Shown in pieces: positions 26,190-39,092 of a stretch of 64,000 nucleotides of DNA. The stretch comes from Panagrolaimus kolymaensis (lineage: Eukaryota; Nematoda; Chromadorea; Rhabditida; Panagrolaimidae), in assembly GCA_028622995.1 (NCBI GenBank), contig JAJQJQ010000003.1, positions 1,984,001-2,048,000 on the forward strand, given 5' to 3'. How positions within the stretch are numbered: the stretch's first letter is position 1; each line of letters opens with the position of its first letter. Under the pieces are notes generated by a model. It was not told the DNA's origin and searched no databases. It was given only the letters and a program-made list of their open reading frames with translations. The position numbers and the translations under genes are program-made.

Positions 26190-26753
26190 ATGAATATGAA
26201 TCAATTTTCAATTTTTTTCTTATTGGTCATTGTTGGCATCAGTTATATTTTTGCAGCTGAATCAAATGAAGATGATGAAGAATTTGCAAGATTTGGAAGG
26301 GCACCACTCGATCGTTCAGCAATGGTTAGATTTGGCAAAAGGGCTCCCCTTGATAGATCGGCTATGGTTCGATTTGGTCGAGCTCCTTTAGATCGATCAG
26401 CTATGGTTCGGTAAGAGAGCTTTTGAAGAGTATGTATAAAAGCAAAAATTAATCAATAAATATTTTTTAGCTTTGGAAAACGTGCACCTTTGGACCGTTC
26501 AGCCATGGTTAGGTAAGTAACCTTTTGACCTTTAAAAAAACTTTTCACCTGCTTTTTTTAATTTGCTTGAAAAGTTTCTAAGACTCTATTAATAATTTAA
26601 AATTTCTTTCAGATTTGGAAAGCGAGCACCTTTAGATCGTTCAGCTATGGTTCGGTAATTAAAATTTTTTTCCAAGAAAAAAGAACTTTATTTTTTACTT
26701 TTTTTAGATTCGGCAAACGCGACTCCAATGATTTTAATCCTCTTCTTGCCTAA
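26190..26753 (+). CDS. flp-7: FMRFamide-like neuropeptide precursor, FLP-7 type
   Basis: A prepropeptide of about 116 residues. The first 23 or so residues are a signal peptide (FSIFFLLVIVGISYIFA), followed by an acidic spacer (ESNEDDEEF). There are five identical copies of APLDRSAMVRFG, separated by KR or a single R, then a short tail, DSNDFNPLLA. The Gly after Phe is the amide donor, so the released peptide should be APLDRSAMVRF-amide. C. elegans flp-7 peptides have the same (S/T/A)P(M/L)xRSxMVRFG pattern. Exons: 26190-26410 (three copies), 26471-26512, 26613-26654 and 26708-26753. All three introns interrupt the same Arg codon before FG. The peptide is secreted by neurons and should act on G-protein-coupled receptors. 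Confidence 0.95.
26471..26512 (+). repeat. flp-7: 42-nt peptide-cassette exon, copy 1
   Basis: An exon of exactly 42 bases encoding FGKRAPLDRSAMVR, one complete peptide unit with its processing site. It is bounded by phase-2 introns within an Arg codon. It has the same length and boundaries as 26613-26654, differing mainly at synonymous positions. Skipping it would remove one peptide without shifting the frame. Confidence 0.85.
26613..26654 (+). repeat. flp-7: 42-nt peptide-cassette exon, copy 2
   Basis: Second exon of 42 bases encoding the same 14 residues, with the same phase-2 boundaries as 26471-26512. Together they show tandem exon duplication of a single neuropeptide unit. Confidence 0.85.
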
Positions 26754-27575
26754 GAAAAAAAAATACTATCACGTGTCACATCGCCGCTTTAATTTATTTG
26801 TTTATTTGCAACAATAAGATCTCACAAAAAAATCGCCGTTAGTTGTTCATTCATGCTTGATCTCATCAACTTTCGCCACATTCATTTCACAACAAAAAAA
26901 TTAACTTTTCTTTTCCAAACTTTGCTATCATCTTTTCTTTTCTTTTTTCTTCCAGAGCCAAAGTGTCCAATATTTTATCTGTTGAAATATATTTTTTATT
27001 GTCTCTTCTTGTTTATGAGTATAAAGAAACGCTCAATAGTTAAATTTTACTTTTGATTTAAAAAAAGTTTACATGCTAATTTGCAACAAAGAAAAAAATG
27101 TCTGCAATCAATAACCGTTGTTTGCTAACTAACCAGCTTAAGCTACCATAAAAAGATATTCGCTAAATTCTCTCCAAAAACAGATGGAGGAAGATGAATT
27201 TTGACGTGTGTGTTTTTTTCGGATATAATCATTTCTAGAAACAAAGTTTGCGTGTTAAATGCAACAATTTATTTTAACTTTTTATGTGGCAATGAGGAAA
27301 CGAAACATTTTTATTAGTAAGTGTGTGGCATAGAACGAAAAACAATAAATAAAAAATTACACCGGAATTTTGTTAAAAAAGGAAGAACAAATTATTTTAA
27401 TATAAAAACTTAAATAAAATTGTTAAAAATTAAAGAAAAACAAATTTTAAAAATTACATAGTTTTTGAGTGTGAAAGAAGATTATTTTTAAACCGTGATA
27501 TATATGAGATCATGAAAAAGTTCTGAGTATTTTAAAGATTCACAGAATCAAAAAAAGGAAGTTTTTTAAAATAAG
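26754..27575. other. Tail-to-tail spacer, flp-7 to the Ig/FN3 receptor
   Basis: Lies between two convergent stops; no gene is seen. It presumably carries both 3' UTRs. Mixed A/T-rich sequence. Confidence 0.45.
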
Positions 27576-30500
27576 TTACACAGCTTCTGGAGAAGGATTA
27601 TGTGGATTTGAGTGGCCTTCAATCATGCTTTCATTCATTCTTCTATTTCGATCTAATGCAAGATATGAACCATGAAGAGTGGCCGCACTTTGAGCTGGAA
27701 GGAATGTCGACATCGTGGTTTGTGGAGGAACATTCCGATATTCGCGTGTGGAATCTGCAGAAGGTCTAAAAATGGGAGGAAATATATAAAAGCTAAAATT
27801 AGGGCTCATAAAAAAATAGTAATATTCTAATATTTTTATAGGAAATATATGTAGTTCCTTCCTGAATGATGTCATAAAGATATTTATACATATTTTTTTT
27901 GCACGAAGGAAAAAAAGAACGCTTAAAGCATAAAACAAATAATAGCTATCTTTTCTCAGGGATTAGATGCAATTAAATATTTTCTTTTTGAGCAAAAAAA
28001 GAGTAAACAATGCTAAAATAAAAAAAACTTACGCATGCAAGGATGCATGTGAAGTTGGGCTGATTGTTGATGATTCGGGGGAATAAGCTTGATTGGTGTT
28101 TTCAAAAAATGATGAAGAACCCGCTTCATTCGTGGGTTTTCGACGTAATGAAGGTGAAAAAGGAGGGTTGTTGCTTGTTTGACGGCGTGAATAATTATTG
28201 CCCCCTCGTCTAATGGTTGAATAAAGATTTGCTTCTAAAAAATCCAAATTTTTCTTAAAATATTTTGATACTTTTAAAAACAAACCACTTCCAACATTAA
28301 CATAACTATGCATATTTGCGTTATTATTATTAATTTTAAGAGTATTGTATCCAAAACTACTACTTGCTGGTTCAGCTCTCATTCCAACTACAGTATCCAG
28401 AGAAATGCGGCTGGGATTGACATCATCAAACTTAAAATCATTACTTGCAATCCTGGGCCTTCTCGTTGGAGTTGTTCGCATTTCCAATTGATTGCCAGTA
28501 TTAGCATAAAATGCCATATCTGGACTTTGATTTGTATAAAATGAATAAGTATCTTTTTCTTCTTTGGGTTCAAATTTCAATGGCATCGATTCACTTGGTT
28601 GTGTCGAAGCCAAACCTAAATTTGCTTTAGGAGTTTTTCCATCAATACAAAATCGAATTCTTTTTTGTCGTTCAAAATCTGAATTCAAAGTAATTAAAAA
28701 AAGTTAATTAAAAAGTAATAAATAAAAAACCTTTATCATCAAAACAACGTTTTCTGCTTTTTGAACATAACCACCAGAGAAAAACACATGATGTACAAAT
28801 AAGAAAAACAACCACCACTGCACTTAAAATAACAACAGCAACAAATCGAGTTACAGATTGATTTGGTGGAAATAAATAATTTTCACGAAAAAATTGCCAT
28901 GCACTTTTATCTTGGTCGTCTTTTTTAATTTCAGGATTGGTATACCATTCTTCTTCTAAAATTTAATTTACTGCAAAAAATGAAGATGCAAATTTTTTTA
29001 CCAAAAGTTTTTGCAAATCGAATTTTGCTGACTGGACTTTGAGCCTTATTGTTTTCTGCGTAAATGGAAACAGCATACGATGTATCTGGTTCCAAATCTT
29101 CGATGACAGCATGATTTAAGCCGCTAACGACAAAAGAATCACGATCATCAAGAGTTGAATTTATCGATTGATAATTTACATGGAATTTATCTTCTTCGGT
29201 TATTTGCATACCTGTTGAATATTCCCAAGTTATTTGAATTGAAGTATGTGAAATTCCTTCCAATTGCAAAATCTGCAAAAAAAGGAAAGATAATTAATGA
29301 TTTTTCTTTGTTTACGTCAACCAAAAATTCTTACAACTGGTTGTGGCAATACTCCTTGTTTTTGACTTATTTCCATCCATTCCGTGGGTGCACTATATAT
29401 TTTTGTTTTATTTATCAAATTTCCAACTATTCGAAATTGATATCGATTGTTTGATGATAAATTTCGAACCGTCACGGCTCTTACATGCGGTTGAACTTGG
29501 ACGTCAGCATTCAGCCAATTTTTTTCTGTTGTTGAATCACCATTTTTGCGAAATTCAACGTCAAAGTTGACAAGATTGATAAGTTGTGGATGATTACTTG
29601 GAAGGCCCCATTGCAAGCGAACATTTTGTCCAGATGCAACAAAGCCACGTGGTTTATGAATTATCAAAGATCCTAAGGGTTCATCAAAATCTTTAAGAGA
29701 AAGTAAATCAAGAGCTAAAGGTGAAGTAGGTTGTGGCGCACTAATGCTAATAACTTCAAGATAAGCAGGAACTTGACTGTAACTTTTTCTACTTGGATCC
29801 GTGCCAACACAAGTATACCATCCTTGATCAGATATATCAACATTTGCAATCATGAGAGTTGCAGAACCCACAATTGCCATATTTGGATATCTTAAAATAT
29901 CCAATTTTTGGTTGTTAAATAACCAATATGTTTTGATATCCGATGATGCAGGAATGCACGTCATTTGAGCATCAGATCCAACGGTTTTGGTGATGTTTAT
30001 TGGTCCTTGTTCAATGAATTTTTCAATGTTACTCGATCGATCAGTGACGTATAAATTCATTGATCTTCCACGTTCCAAACCATCCCCATAAACTTCTGCT
30101 TCATCCATTGCTGGTTTTGAAATGCACTAAAAACTTTTTGTGTTTTTTTCTTTTTTAAAGTAGTGTTCTTACTTGTACACTTCCAGTTAAAGGTTTTCGA
30201 CCTGCAAGAGTCACGTTCACAGGATTAGAAAAAAAGTTAGGTTGAGGTGGAATTCCCATTTTTTCCATTGCATCCACCAAAGGATCACCATTTACATAAA
30301 CCATAGGTATTTCATACGCCGAATTGTTTACAAAGCAGCTCATTTGTAAATATTTTGAATAAAGTAATGGAGTCACCATTAAGTTTACATTAGTCGGAGC
30401 GTAAACTTTAAGTAAAAATCTAACTCTCGGATGTGTTGGTTCTTGAAGGATCATTTGTTCATTATAACGTTCCAATCCGTGACATTCATAAAGGCCTGAA

Positions 30501-31515
30501 TCATTCATTTGGACATGTTTAAATCGAAGATTTCCCCAAATTTGTCTAACTCTTGCTGTTTCATCGGTTAAAGATACTGGAGCAAGAGAATAATCTGCCG
30601 TTGACCAAACAACTCGACTATGCCAAATAACACATTCAAGAACAACTTTTTGTCCAGCAACTGCATGAATTGTAACAGGCTTCGTGTAATCTGGCAATAC
30701 AGGATGCATTATCATGGGTTTTTGAGCTTTTTCTCGAGTATAATTATGTTTTCCATCCACAGTAAGAATAATTGGTAACGATGCTTTTCGGGTTTGATTT
30801 GTATGGGTGTTTCGTACAACACAAAAATATTTCCCTGCATCACTTGGTTGTGCAATAGCAATTTGTAACCCATTTGGAGTTGAAACAAAACGTAAATTGC
30901 TTGTCATTCCTAATGGAACTCCTTCATGACCTTCCTTTTCCATCCATACATCTGGTGGACCAGGAACTACATCAGGCATTCCCAAACATGGCAATCGAGC
31001 TACTTGTCCTTGCCTGACTCTGACAGTTGGCGTTCGAAATGTTTCAAAACGAGTTATTCGAGCTTTTCGTAATCTGACAGGCGCAGAAATAAGACGAGTA
31101 TTGATTGTTGTATTTTCTGTTAATGGAATATCTTCAATTATGGTGGCACATTGGTATTCACCTTCAGTGTGATGACTTCCACGAAGGATTAATAAACTAA
31201 AAAATAAAATTTAGGAATCTCAAAAAATTATTTTAAAACTTACTCATTTCCATTAACATGTAATTCCGTGCCACCTTTTTTAGTTGGCAATTCCGTCACA
31301 GCTAAACTATCTTTAAACCAATAAACTTGTCGAAAAGATAAATTTGCAACATTATCAAATATTTGACATTTCAGCCGAGTGCTATGGTTTTTAGATAAAT
31401 AGGTTGTATTCATTTTAACAATAATTTCAGGTAATTCGAATATAAAAACTTGTGAAGCAGCAAAGGCAAAATATAATATTGCCATAAGAGTAAAGGCATG
31501 TTTGATTGCTCGCAT
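27576..31515 (-). CDS. Ig/fibronectin-III transmembrane cell-surface receptor
   Basis: A type I membrane protein of roughly 1100 residues. A signal peptide (HAFTLMAILYFAFAASQ) is followed by about four Ig-like domains (for example GEYQCATI, GKYFCVVRN, GLYECHGLE, GWYTCVGTD) and two fibronectin-III domains (VRLQWGLPS...NNRYQFRIV; IQITWEYS...TSYAVSIYAEN). A transmembrane helix follows (RFVAVVILSAVVVVFLI). The cytoplasmic tail of about 330 residues is Ser/Thr-rich with tyrosines in SYVNV, NLYSTI and DTYSFY contexts and has no catalytic domain. C. elegans has several such proteins (igcm, rig and Ihog/CDO-like families); I cannot say which this is. It is probably an adhesion or guidance receptor on neurons or epidermis. 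The ATG at 31515 opens the signal peptide. Confidence 0.82.
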
Positions 31516-34500
31516 AATTGCCCTGACTGCCTCGTCTCAAAAGACGACGAGCATAAATTGGCGCGCGAACAACACAAAGGGGCTTTGAAGTTTTCTAAAA
31601 CAAAAAAATGAAGAAGATGAGATAAAAGGGTTTAAATTAATATTTATCTAAATTTGTCATAACATTTAAAAAAGGACGCGGAAAATTTTAGAAATTGTTT
31701 CAAAAAAGAAAGAAAATTAGCGATCGAGAGAGATATTTTCAAAGTGTCGGACTTTGTCACTCCACTCTCACTTAAAATGTTCTCCTTTTTATGTATGTAT
31801 TTAGACATTGCAAAATAACAACAATGTGGTAGAAGAAGAAGTAAAAAAAGCAACACTCAAAAATTCAACGATGAAGAAGAAGAAAAAAGTGGTCAAGAGG
31901 TGAGTTTTAACTTTCGGGACTAACTACCAACCAACAACAGAAGGAAAAAGTCGCGCAGTTTTTTTGATTTTGAATAACACGCTACTGCTTCCTACCGTCC
32001 GGCAAGCAAAAACGACGGGTCACTTTTATTATCCTGCAGGAACCTAAAGTCAATAAAAAAAATATAAATTCGACGCCATCAATGAAAGCTGATGATGGGT
32101 ATATTGCATCGAGCGTGCGCGGTATAGTTTCTTTATATTTTTTACGTAATAATATTCGATGAATAAAAGGAGGCGGTAAGAATAATTTTTTATATAACTA
32201 AATAAATGAATGTGAGAACAGGTTACTTTTATTTGTTTGTTTGGCTAAATAGAGTAACGGATTCAATGACGGGCCATCGAGCAAATATATAATAAAAAAA
32301 CAAATAGTCATATTTCATTTTGAAGCAATCAATGACAGTAGTGACCGGAAGGATGAATAAAAGAAAAAACAAAAAAAGTATTTTAATTTCAGAAAAAACG
32401 TTAAGAAAATGTTATTAATTTTTCGCCTAACGAAAGAAAGAAGAATCACAATCACTTTTCAATTTCTCATTTTTTGAAAGAAAAAAAATTATTGAAAAAA
32501 AAATCGTTAGTAAATAATTTATTGATATATTTGTGATTTCTATTAAATCGATTTGTTAAAAAAAACAAGGACGAAAAAAAAGAACTATCACATAAGAATG
32601 TTACTGTCCTTGACAAAAATTTAGAAGAAAAAAATAAGACGCCTGGATTTTTTTGTAACTGAATATCACAGTTTAAAAAAAATATAGAAAAACATTTGTC
32701 AAGAAGCTGACAGCCGAGTTTTTTTTTCTCTTTTAAGTCGCATTCCTTGTTGTCCTTGAAAAAAAAATGTAAAAAAAAACAAAATGTCCAGTGAACGGAG
32801 TTCCAAAGAAGAAGTGCTAAAAGCAAGCGAACGGATGAGACGACGACACGGAAAGAAGAGTTTCTATTTTTTTTAACGTGGGCGACAAAGCAAAACGGAG
32901 CGAGCGGTCACTTTGCTTTTAGAAGAAAAAGACGATGGTTAAAAAAACAAAATGTTAGAGAGATGTTCAAAAAGTAAAGTAATATGCAAATGGGTTTATG
33001 AAATACCAAAAAAAATGGCCGACAAGACTCTCCATCATTTTTTCTTTTGAAAAAAGCCGTTTTTAAAAATAAGATTTGGATTGGAAAAACATAAAAAAAT
33101 TAATTGAGGTCATACACGACACGAGTCATCTTCCCTTTCAAAACCCGGTTTTTACTTGATAAAACAAAGTGGTGTATATGCGACAAAATAAAATACATAT
33201 TTACTATAAAAAAGAAAACACATAGAAAGAAATCGAGAAAAAAATGAAAACTGACTGGCTGACCATTAAAAACAAATCATGTTTATTTATTTTGCCATTA
33301 CTATTCTTTCTCAAAAATACAAAAACAAAAGTAGGCTGGATGACGGAAGGAGGATGAACAGGTGTGGATGGATAGCAATAAAGTGAAAGGAAAAAATTAC
33401 TCCCATAAATAAACTTGCAAAATTGGGTATTGACAGACAGAAAAAACTAATAAAAAGCCGTAACGAATTTTTTATTTATTTATTTATCTTTTTCAAAAAG
33501 TAAAAACCATGGATTTAAAAAACAAACGAACAACGAGAAAAAAGAGCTCACTGCTATTGCAGGATACATATATGTGTGTAGTATATTTTTTAAAAAGCTC
33601 TTATAATCTCAAATATCAACCAATACATTTTTTTCAAACTTTTATTTATGAATTTAAAAATTATAGTTAGTTAATTATATTTGGTTTCAAAAAAATATTT
33701 GGGTTGATCCTAATGAACAAAGGCATTTAATAAAAGTTTTGGTCATTTATCATTCCCTTTCTTCCTTAATCTATTTTATCGCAATTTTCTTTCTCGACTA
33801 ATTATGCGAAAATGAAAAATTATTATTTTCAGTTAGTTAATCAAAAAAAAGAAATACAAAAATAATGGTCATTTTTTTTTTGGAAAACAAAAGAAAATGA
33901 CACATTTCCAAAAGACATAAAACTGACCACTCCAAGAAACATGGAAAGCTTAAATAATGGATTGTTCAAACATATAAACCCATTTCGTTGTGTGTTTTTT
34001 TTTATTTGAACAACAAACAAACATGTAATGGCATCCCATTGGGACAAATACCCATTCAGGTTTGGGTCATCGTGGATAAGATGTCGCGCAAAGATAGCTT
34101 CTTCTTTTTCAGCCTATTTGCTGGTGGTCTGTCTCAAGAGAATTAGTTAGTTTTTCGCGCGATTGAAATCTTGCAATTGCAGAAATTTTGAAATGAAGAG
34201 GTTTTAGTTTTAGTTCTTACAACAAAAAAAGCCGCACCAAACCAAATTGTTAATGCTTGACTTAATCAACGAAGACACAACCAAAAAAAATGTATCTATT
34301 TTCACCGAAAAAAGAAAAAAGAGAAAAACTATTTCCGGTCACCGTTAAAAAAATACCAAAAAATGAGGCTTTGACATTAAAAAAAAATGAACAAGAAAAA
34401 AGTAAAGTAAAAAAAAATTTCCCAACCAATATTTTTTTATTCTGAATTTTTAAAAGTTTATGCTTTTTCACATCTTTTTAATAATTTCGCGCAGAAGATG

Positions 34501-37500
34501 CAAATTCAAGCAGCAGAAACTCCATTGAATATGAAAATATGATTAAAAAACGCACGGTGGTTGGAGAAGTGAAAGAAGGGAGGACAAAGTGGACAATAAC
34601 TTTTTTATAAAAACGAAAAAGAAGAACCAAAAAAAATAGGAGAGACGCGTTCAAACAAAATTTCACTTGTCTTGTCACTTCTTCGAATCTAACATTTTCT
34701 TGCTTTTGCTACTAGAGTTTCCTTTTTTTTCGCGCACGTTTGTTGCTGTCAAAAAAAGGACGAAAGAATCTTTAAAAATTCCATCTTTTTTTTTTTTTTG
34801 CAACAATATACAAGATTTGTTCAAGTAGGCAGAAGATAAACGAAGAAAAAATGACCAATATCAAGAAATTCATGAAAAGGCTTTTTGCAAAATTCGGATG
34901 ATTTTCATGCAAATGACAAGCTTACCGAATGCGGCAAATGCTTTAGCGCATACTAAAATAATTTTCATTAATAAAAAAGGACAAACTAAAAATTTTCAAA
35001 AGTAAAAACAAAACAAAATTTCGTTTTCAATAAAATAGTAAAAAAAACAACAGCGAAAAAAACCGATAAGTCTCTAAAAAATTAATCATCACACGTTCTT
35101 TTTTTTTGTGAAACCTTGCATGTGCGCGGTTTTTTTTTCAATCCGTCAACCACCACCGCCAATAATGTGTCCTGAGTCGCGCAAAAGGTAGATAGTTAGG
35201 TACTGCCACTGGGTTAGTCACATACATACCATTTAAAATTGAAAAACAAAAAAAGTCGCATCAACTTTAACTATGTGCAAAAAAACAAATTTTTTACTGC
35301 GTTGTAATCTCAATGGAATATAATATATTTTGCGAGTTTGAATTTTAGCACAAAATTATTAACATTTGGTAGGTTTAAAAGCATACCAAATCTAATGGGA
35401 ATAAGTGTTATCAGAAATGAAAATAATTTGAACCAAAAAGTAAAGTTTATTTTTTTTTAGTGAAAAATACTTAAAACAAAAAGACTAAAGGTTTAAAATT
35501 AACTCATCTGTGGGTTGCAAAATTGCTAGAAATAATAATATGAGATTCTTTGAAGTCCTAGAAACAATAAAAGCGAACGCTCATAAGAAAAAAATTATTA
35601 ACCATCTTTGCGGGAGGCAAGACTTGACCGGATGCGCGCGAATATGCCTGTAAAAGACAAAGGACAAAATTTTTTAAAAGTCCTAAAAATTAGCTTTGTT
35701 CTTTTTTTGTTGCTGTTCAAGATTCTATGAGATAAAAGACTTTTTTCTAGTAACCAAAAATAAGTAACTTTCGAAGTTTTTGCATGTATGTTTCTTTAAA
35801 AACTGAATTACCCTTCTTTTTTCTCCCTTCTGGCATTTTTTTCTCTCGTTGTTTTCCTTAATTGCAAATAAGTAGTAATAGTGCAATTAGATAGCCGCGC
35901 GAATGAAATAGCGGTGGTGGCCGTTTACTTTAACGGAAGTATGTGCATTTATGTAAAAAAGCTGCAAAGGACATATACTCTCTCTCACCCATACTTTAAA
36001 ATAAAAGTTAATACAATTACAATTTGTGTTTTTGTCAAACAATTAAACAACAAGAAATGTGAGCCATTTGAATGCATGCCTTTAAAAAAATTTACTCCAG
36101 CAAAATAAAAGTTTTATAAATAAGTTAATGAGGGAATTTTTTTTGGAAAAAGGATGGCACTGTCTTTAAATTTTAAACAACTAAAAAAATTTTAAAACAA
36201 AAAAAGGGTTTCATTTTTATGACAGACAGCTGCCTTGAAAAATGAATGAATGGTCATTAGGAGTGATGGTTTTTAAAAAATGATGCAAATCATGACTTTT
36301 TTTTGGTTTGCCATGATGGGATGTCAAAATTGTCCTTGACGCTTTTACATAGTAACAATAAACTTGCTATAGAAAAAGCTTTTTTTGGCAAAAAAAAGTG
36401 GAGGATAATTTAAAAAAGTGAATAAAAACACTGTTGGAAACTTTTTTTCTTTACTTTACTTTCTCGAAGGATGCTGCTTCATCGCTTCTTTGAAATACAT
36501 AATTCTCCCACGACCGTCGTCGCCGGATTCACGCTTTTCACAACTTTTTTTTCTTTCCTCTTTTTTTCCTCTTTTTTTTCAAGTTTAGAAATTCACGCAA
36601 GCAAAAAATAGACAACGATGGAAGAAAGAATGCCGTTGAATATTAAAAAAAAAAGATCTTCTCATCGTCGTTGCTTCAATTCGTAATAGTGCGCATTTTT
36701 TTGTGGCAATTACACGTTTGAATGACCGTTTTGAATGGCTTCATACTAACACGCTGCTGGACAACGTCCACCATTTATTTCTATTCTATGGCTTTTACTT
36801 TGTAAAAAAACAGAGCGCAAAAAAATAATATATTAAAAAAAGTGGCCAATGCCTTTATTTTTCTCTTCTTTTTTTTCGTCTTCAACCTCGACTCCCAAGC
36901 TATGAAAAATAACTGGCTACCGACGATACGCATTTTAAAAGAATTTTGTACAAATAAAGAACAAAGTAAAAAAATTCCTTTACTATATTTTCATGCTATA
37001 TAAAAATACTATTTTTACACTCGACTTGGTTATAAATTAATTTCATTTTACTTTATTTATTTGAGTAAAATAATATTGTTTTTCTTAAGTGACTACTTTT
37101 TTGATTTTTTTTAAAGCTTCTAAAAGGCATGAAAAAAAAATGATAGTTAGAGTATAAAAATTTAACAAAATCTGCACTTATTTTGTTTAAGGCGGTAGCG
37201 GAAGTATAACTCATCATTTTTATAATAATTGCATATGGAAAGATTTATTTGTTTCATTGGAGGTTTTTTTCTAAATGGAAATTAATTTTGTTACGAATTT
37301 AATTTGTTGATAATAAATAATTACTGTTTACAAAAATTGCGATGCCTTAATATTGATCTTTAAAAGCACAATAATATTTTTTGCCAATTTTATTGTTAAC
37401 CACATATGTCGTAAAAATTAAAAGTTTTATTTTCTAAGGTTAAAGAATTAGTTTCAAAAGTTTAGGTTTTTTTAAGCCGATGAATAGTAAAAATTAATTC

Positions 37501-37971
37501 TGTTAACAATTTTACAAAAGATCTGAAAATTTTCTATTTCTGTTTCTTTTATTTAGTTTTTTTGTTGTATAAATGTCCAATTCTAGTTACTTTATAAACT
37601 TGTTTTCAATGGCAGTAAAGTAATTTCTTTTGCCAACAGCGGAAGTGTTAAAAATAAAGTTTTAAAAAAGTGTTTATGTACTTTGAAAAAATTCTTTTTA
37701 AAGATATTTTTTGGAGCTTAAAAATTTAAAGATTACATATAGCTCCATAAAAAAAATTTATTCTTGGGATTTGAAGTTTTTTGAAAAAGGCTTTCGTGAT
37801 GTAATAACAGCTTATGGGGAAAGAGCATGTACTTTCAAAGATTGAAATTTAAGTTTTGGGTTTTACTATAAATGGAATAAAACATTTTTATTTTTTAAAG
37901 TATGAAAAAATAATTATGCAAACTAATACAGTATTTTTTTAAAAATAAAAGTGTTGATGGTAAATAAAAAT
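31516..37971. other. Gene-free region upstream of the Ig/FN3 receptor
   Basis: About 6.5 kb with no supported gene or RNA. From 31.5 to about 36.9 kb the + strand is strikingly A/purine-rich, hence T-rich on the receptor's sense strand, consistent with a long outron, 5' intron or promoter. The last kilobase is mixed A/T and probably holds the globin 3' UTR. One AAGGCGG motif occurs near 37189. Confidence 0.45.
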
Positions 37972-39092
37972 TTACATAATTGGCGAATGCGCGGAAGAGG
38001 AATCTAGTGAAGATTTTGACCCCACATATGACGGAGATGTTGAGCCTAAATATGGTGGTGATGGAATGTGCAATCCTGAGAGTCTTCGATGGTCATTATT
38101 GTCGCCATTAATTGACACTAAAAATTTCCAAGTTTTAGAAACAATTTTAAAAAAAGTAATCACATTTTTCAACACCATTTTGTAAATTTGTATTCATTTT
38201 ATTTTCCCTGTTTGACTTTCGATTTCTTAAATCTTGTGCCAGGCCGGCTTTCATTCGTTTTATGATGGCTTTTAAAACTATTCTCCATAAAATTACTGCT
38301 CTGTCTGTATTGATGATGTCAGAAGAAAAAGTGGAGTCCTATAAAAAAATTTAATATATGTAAAATGTGTAAAACTTTGCACTTTTTCTTTTTAATTACA
38401 ACTAACGAAATCCATAAAACTTTGATCTATGAAATTATAAAAAAAAAACAAAATTTAATGAAAAACAAAAACTTACATGAGCGATGAGAGCTCGAAAATG
38501 AAATAATGTGCATTCAATGAAAACCGACCAATGATGGGGACGAAAATTGGTTCTTTCCGTTAAGCGTCCATGCCTTCTTCCAAGATTATCTAAAAGTGGC
38601 TCCAAATCTCGTGGATTGTCAAGTGATTTGATTGTGGATTCAATTATCTAAAATAAAAAATTTTGTTTTCTTTTTTTGCACGTTTTTTTAAAAAAATGCC
38701 ACAAACCTGCATAAAACGTAATCCATGAAATTGAATTTCTTTTGAAGCTTTCTCATGCTTTCCATGGTTGACTTTTTTCATAAATGGGAAAAGCTAAATT
38801 AAAAAAATTCTTTAATTACAAAATCAAAAAATTTATAAAAGCAAAATTAACGAACAGTTTTTGTATCAGGGCTTTGAGCAAAAATCATTTCAAATATTTT
38901 CCCACCAATATCATTCAAATCTCGACTAACAATAATCCAAGTTTTTCGTAATAATCGCTTGTCTTCAGCTGATAATCTTTCAACGCTCTCCATTATGGAT
39001 GTTTGTGGAGAAGGACACTCAGAATTTGAATTTCCAATTGAACTAAAATCAGAACTTGAATCTTCCGCCGAGTTTAAACCTGGACTATCCAT
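37972..39092 (-). CDS. Globin with Ser-rich extensions
   Basis: A globin of about 260 residues in five exons. The N-terminal 30 or so residues are Ser/Glu-rich (DSPGLNSAEDSSSDFSS). The globin fold then runs from LSAEDKRLLRKTW (helix A) through IFEMIFAQSPDTKTLFPFMKK, the E-helix FHGLRFM with the distal-type His, and the F-helix LGRRHGRLTERTNF with the proximal His, to the G-helix HHWSVFIECTLFHF and an H-helix VILWRIVLKAIIKRM. The C-terminal tail is Ser/Pro-rich (LHIPSPPYLGSTSPS). Both haem-contact His are present, so it should bind haem. Nematodes have many glb genes, several neuronal; I cannot give the member. The ATG at 39092 is preferred; the open frame extends further upstream without another good Met. 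Confidence 0.87.

Noticed and set aside
31516..37971. Short open frames rich in Lys, Phe and Asn in the large gene-free regions
   Set aside because: They reflect A- and T-run composition and have no splice structure, domains or signal peptides.
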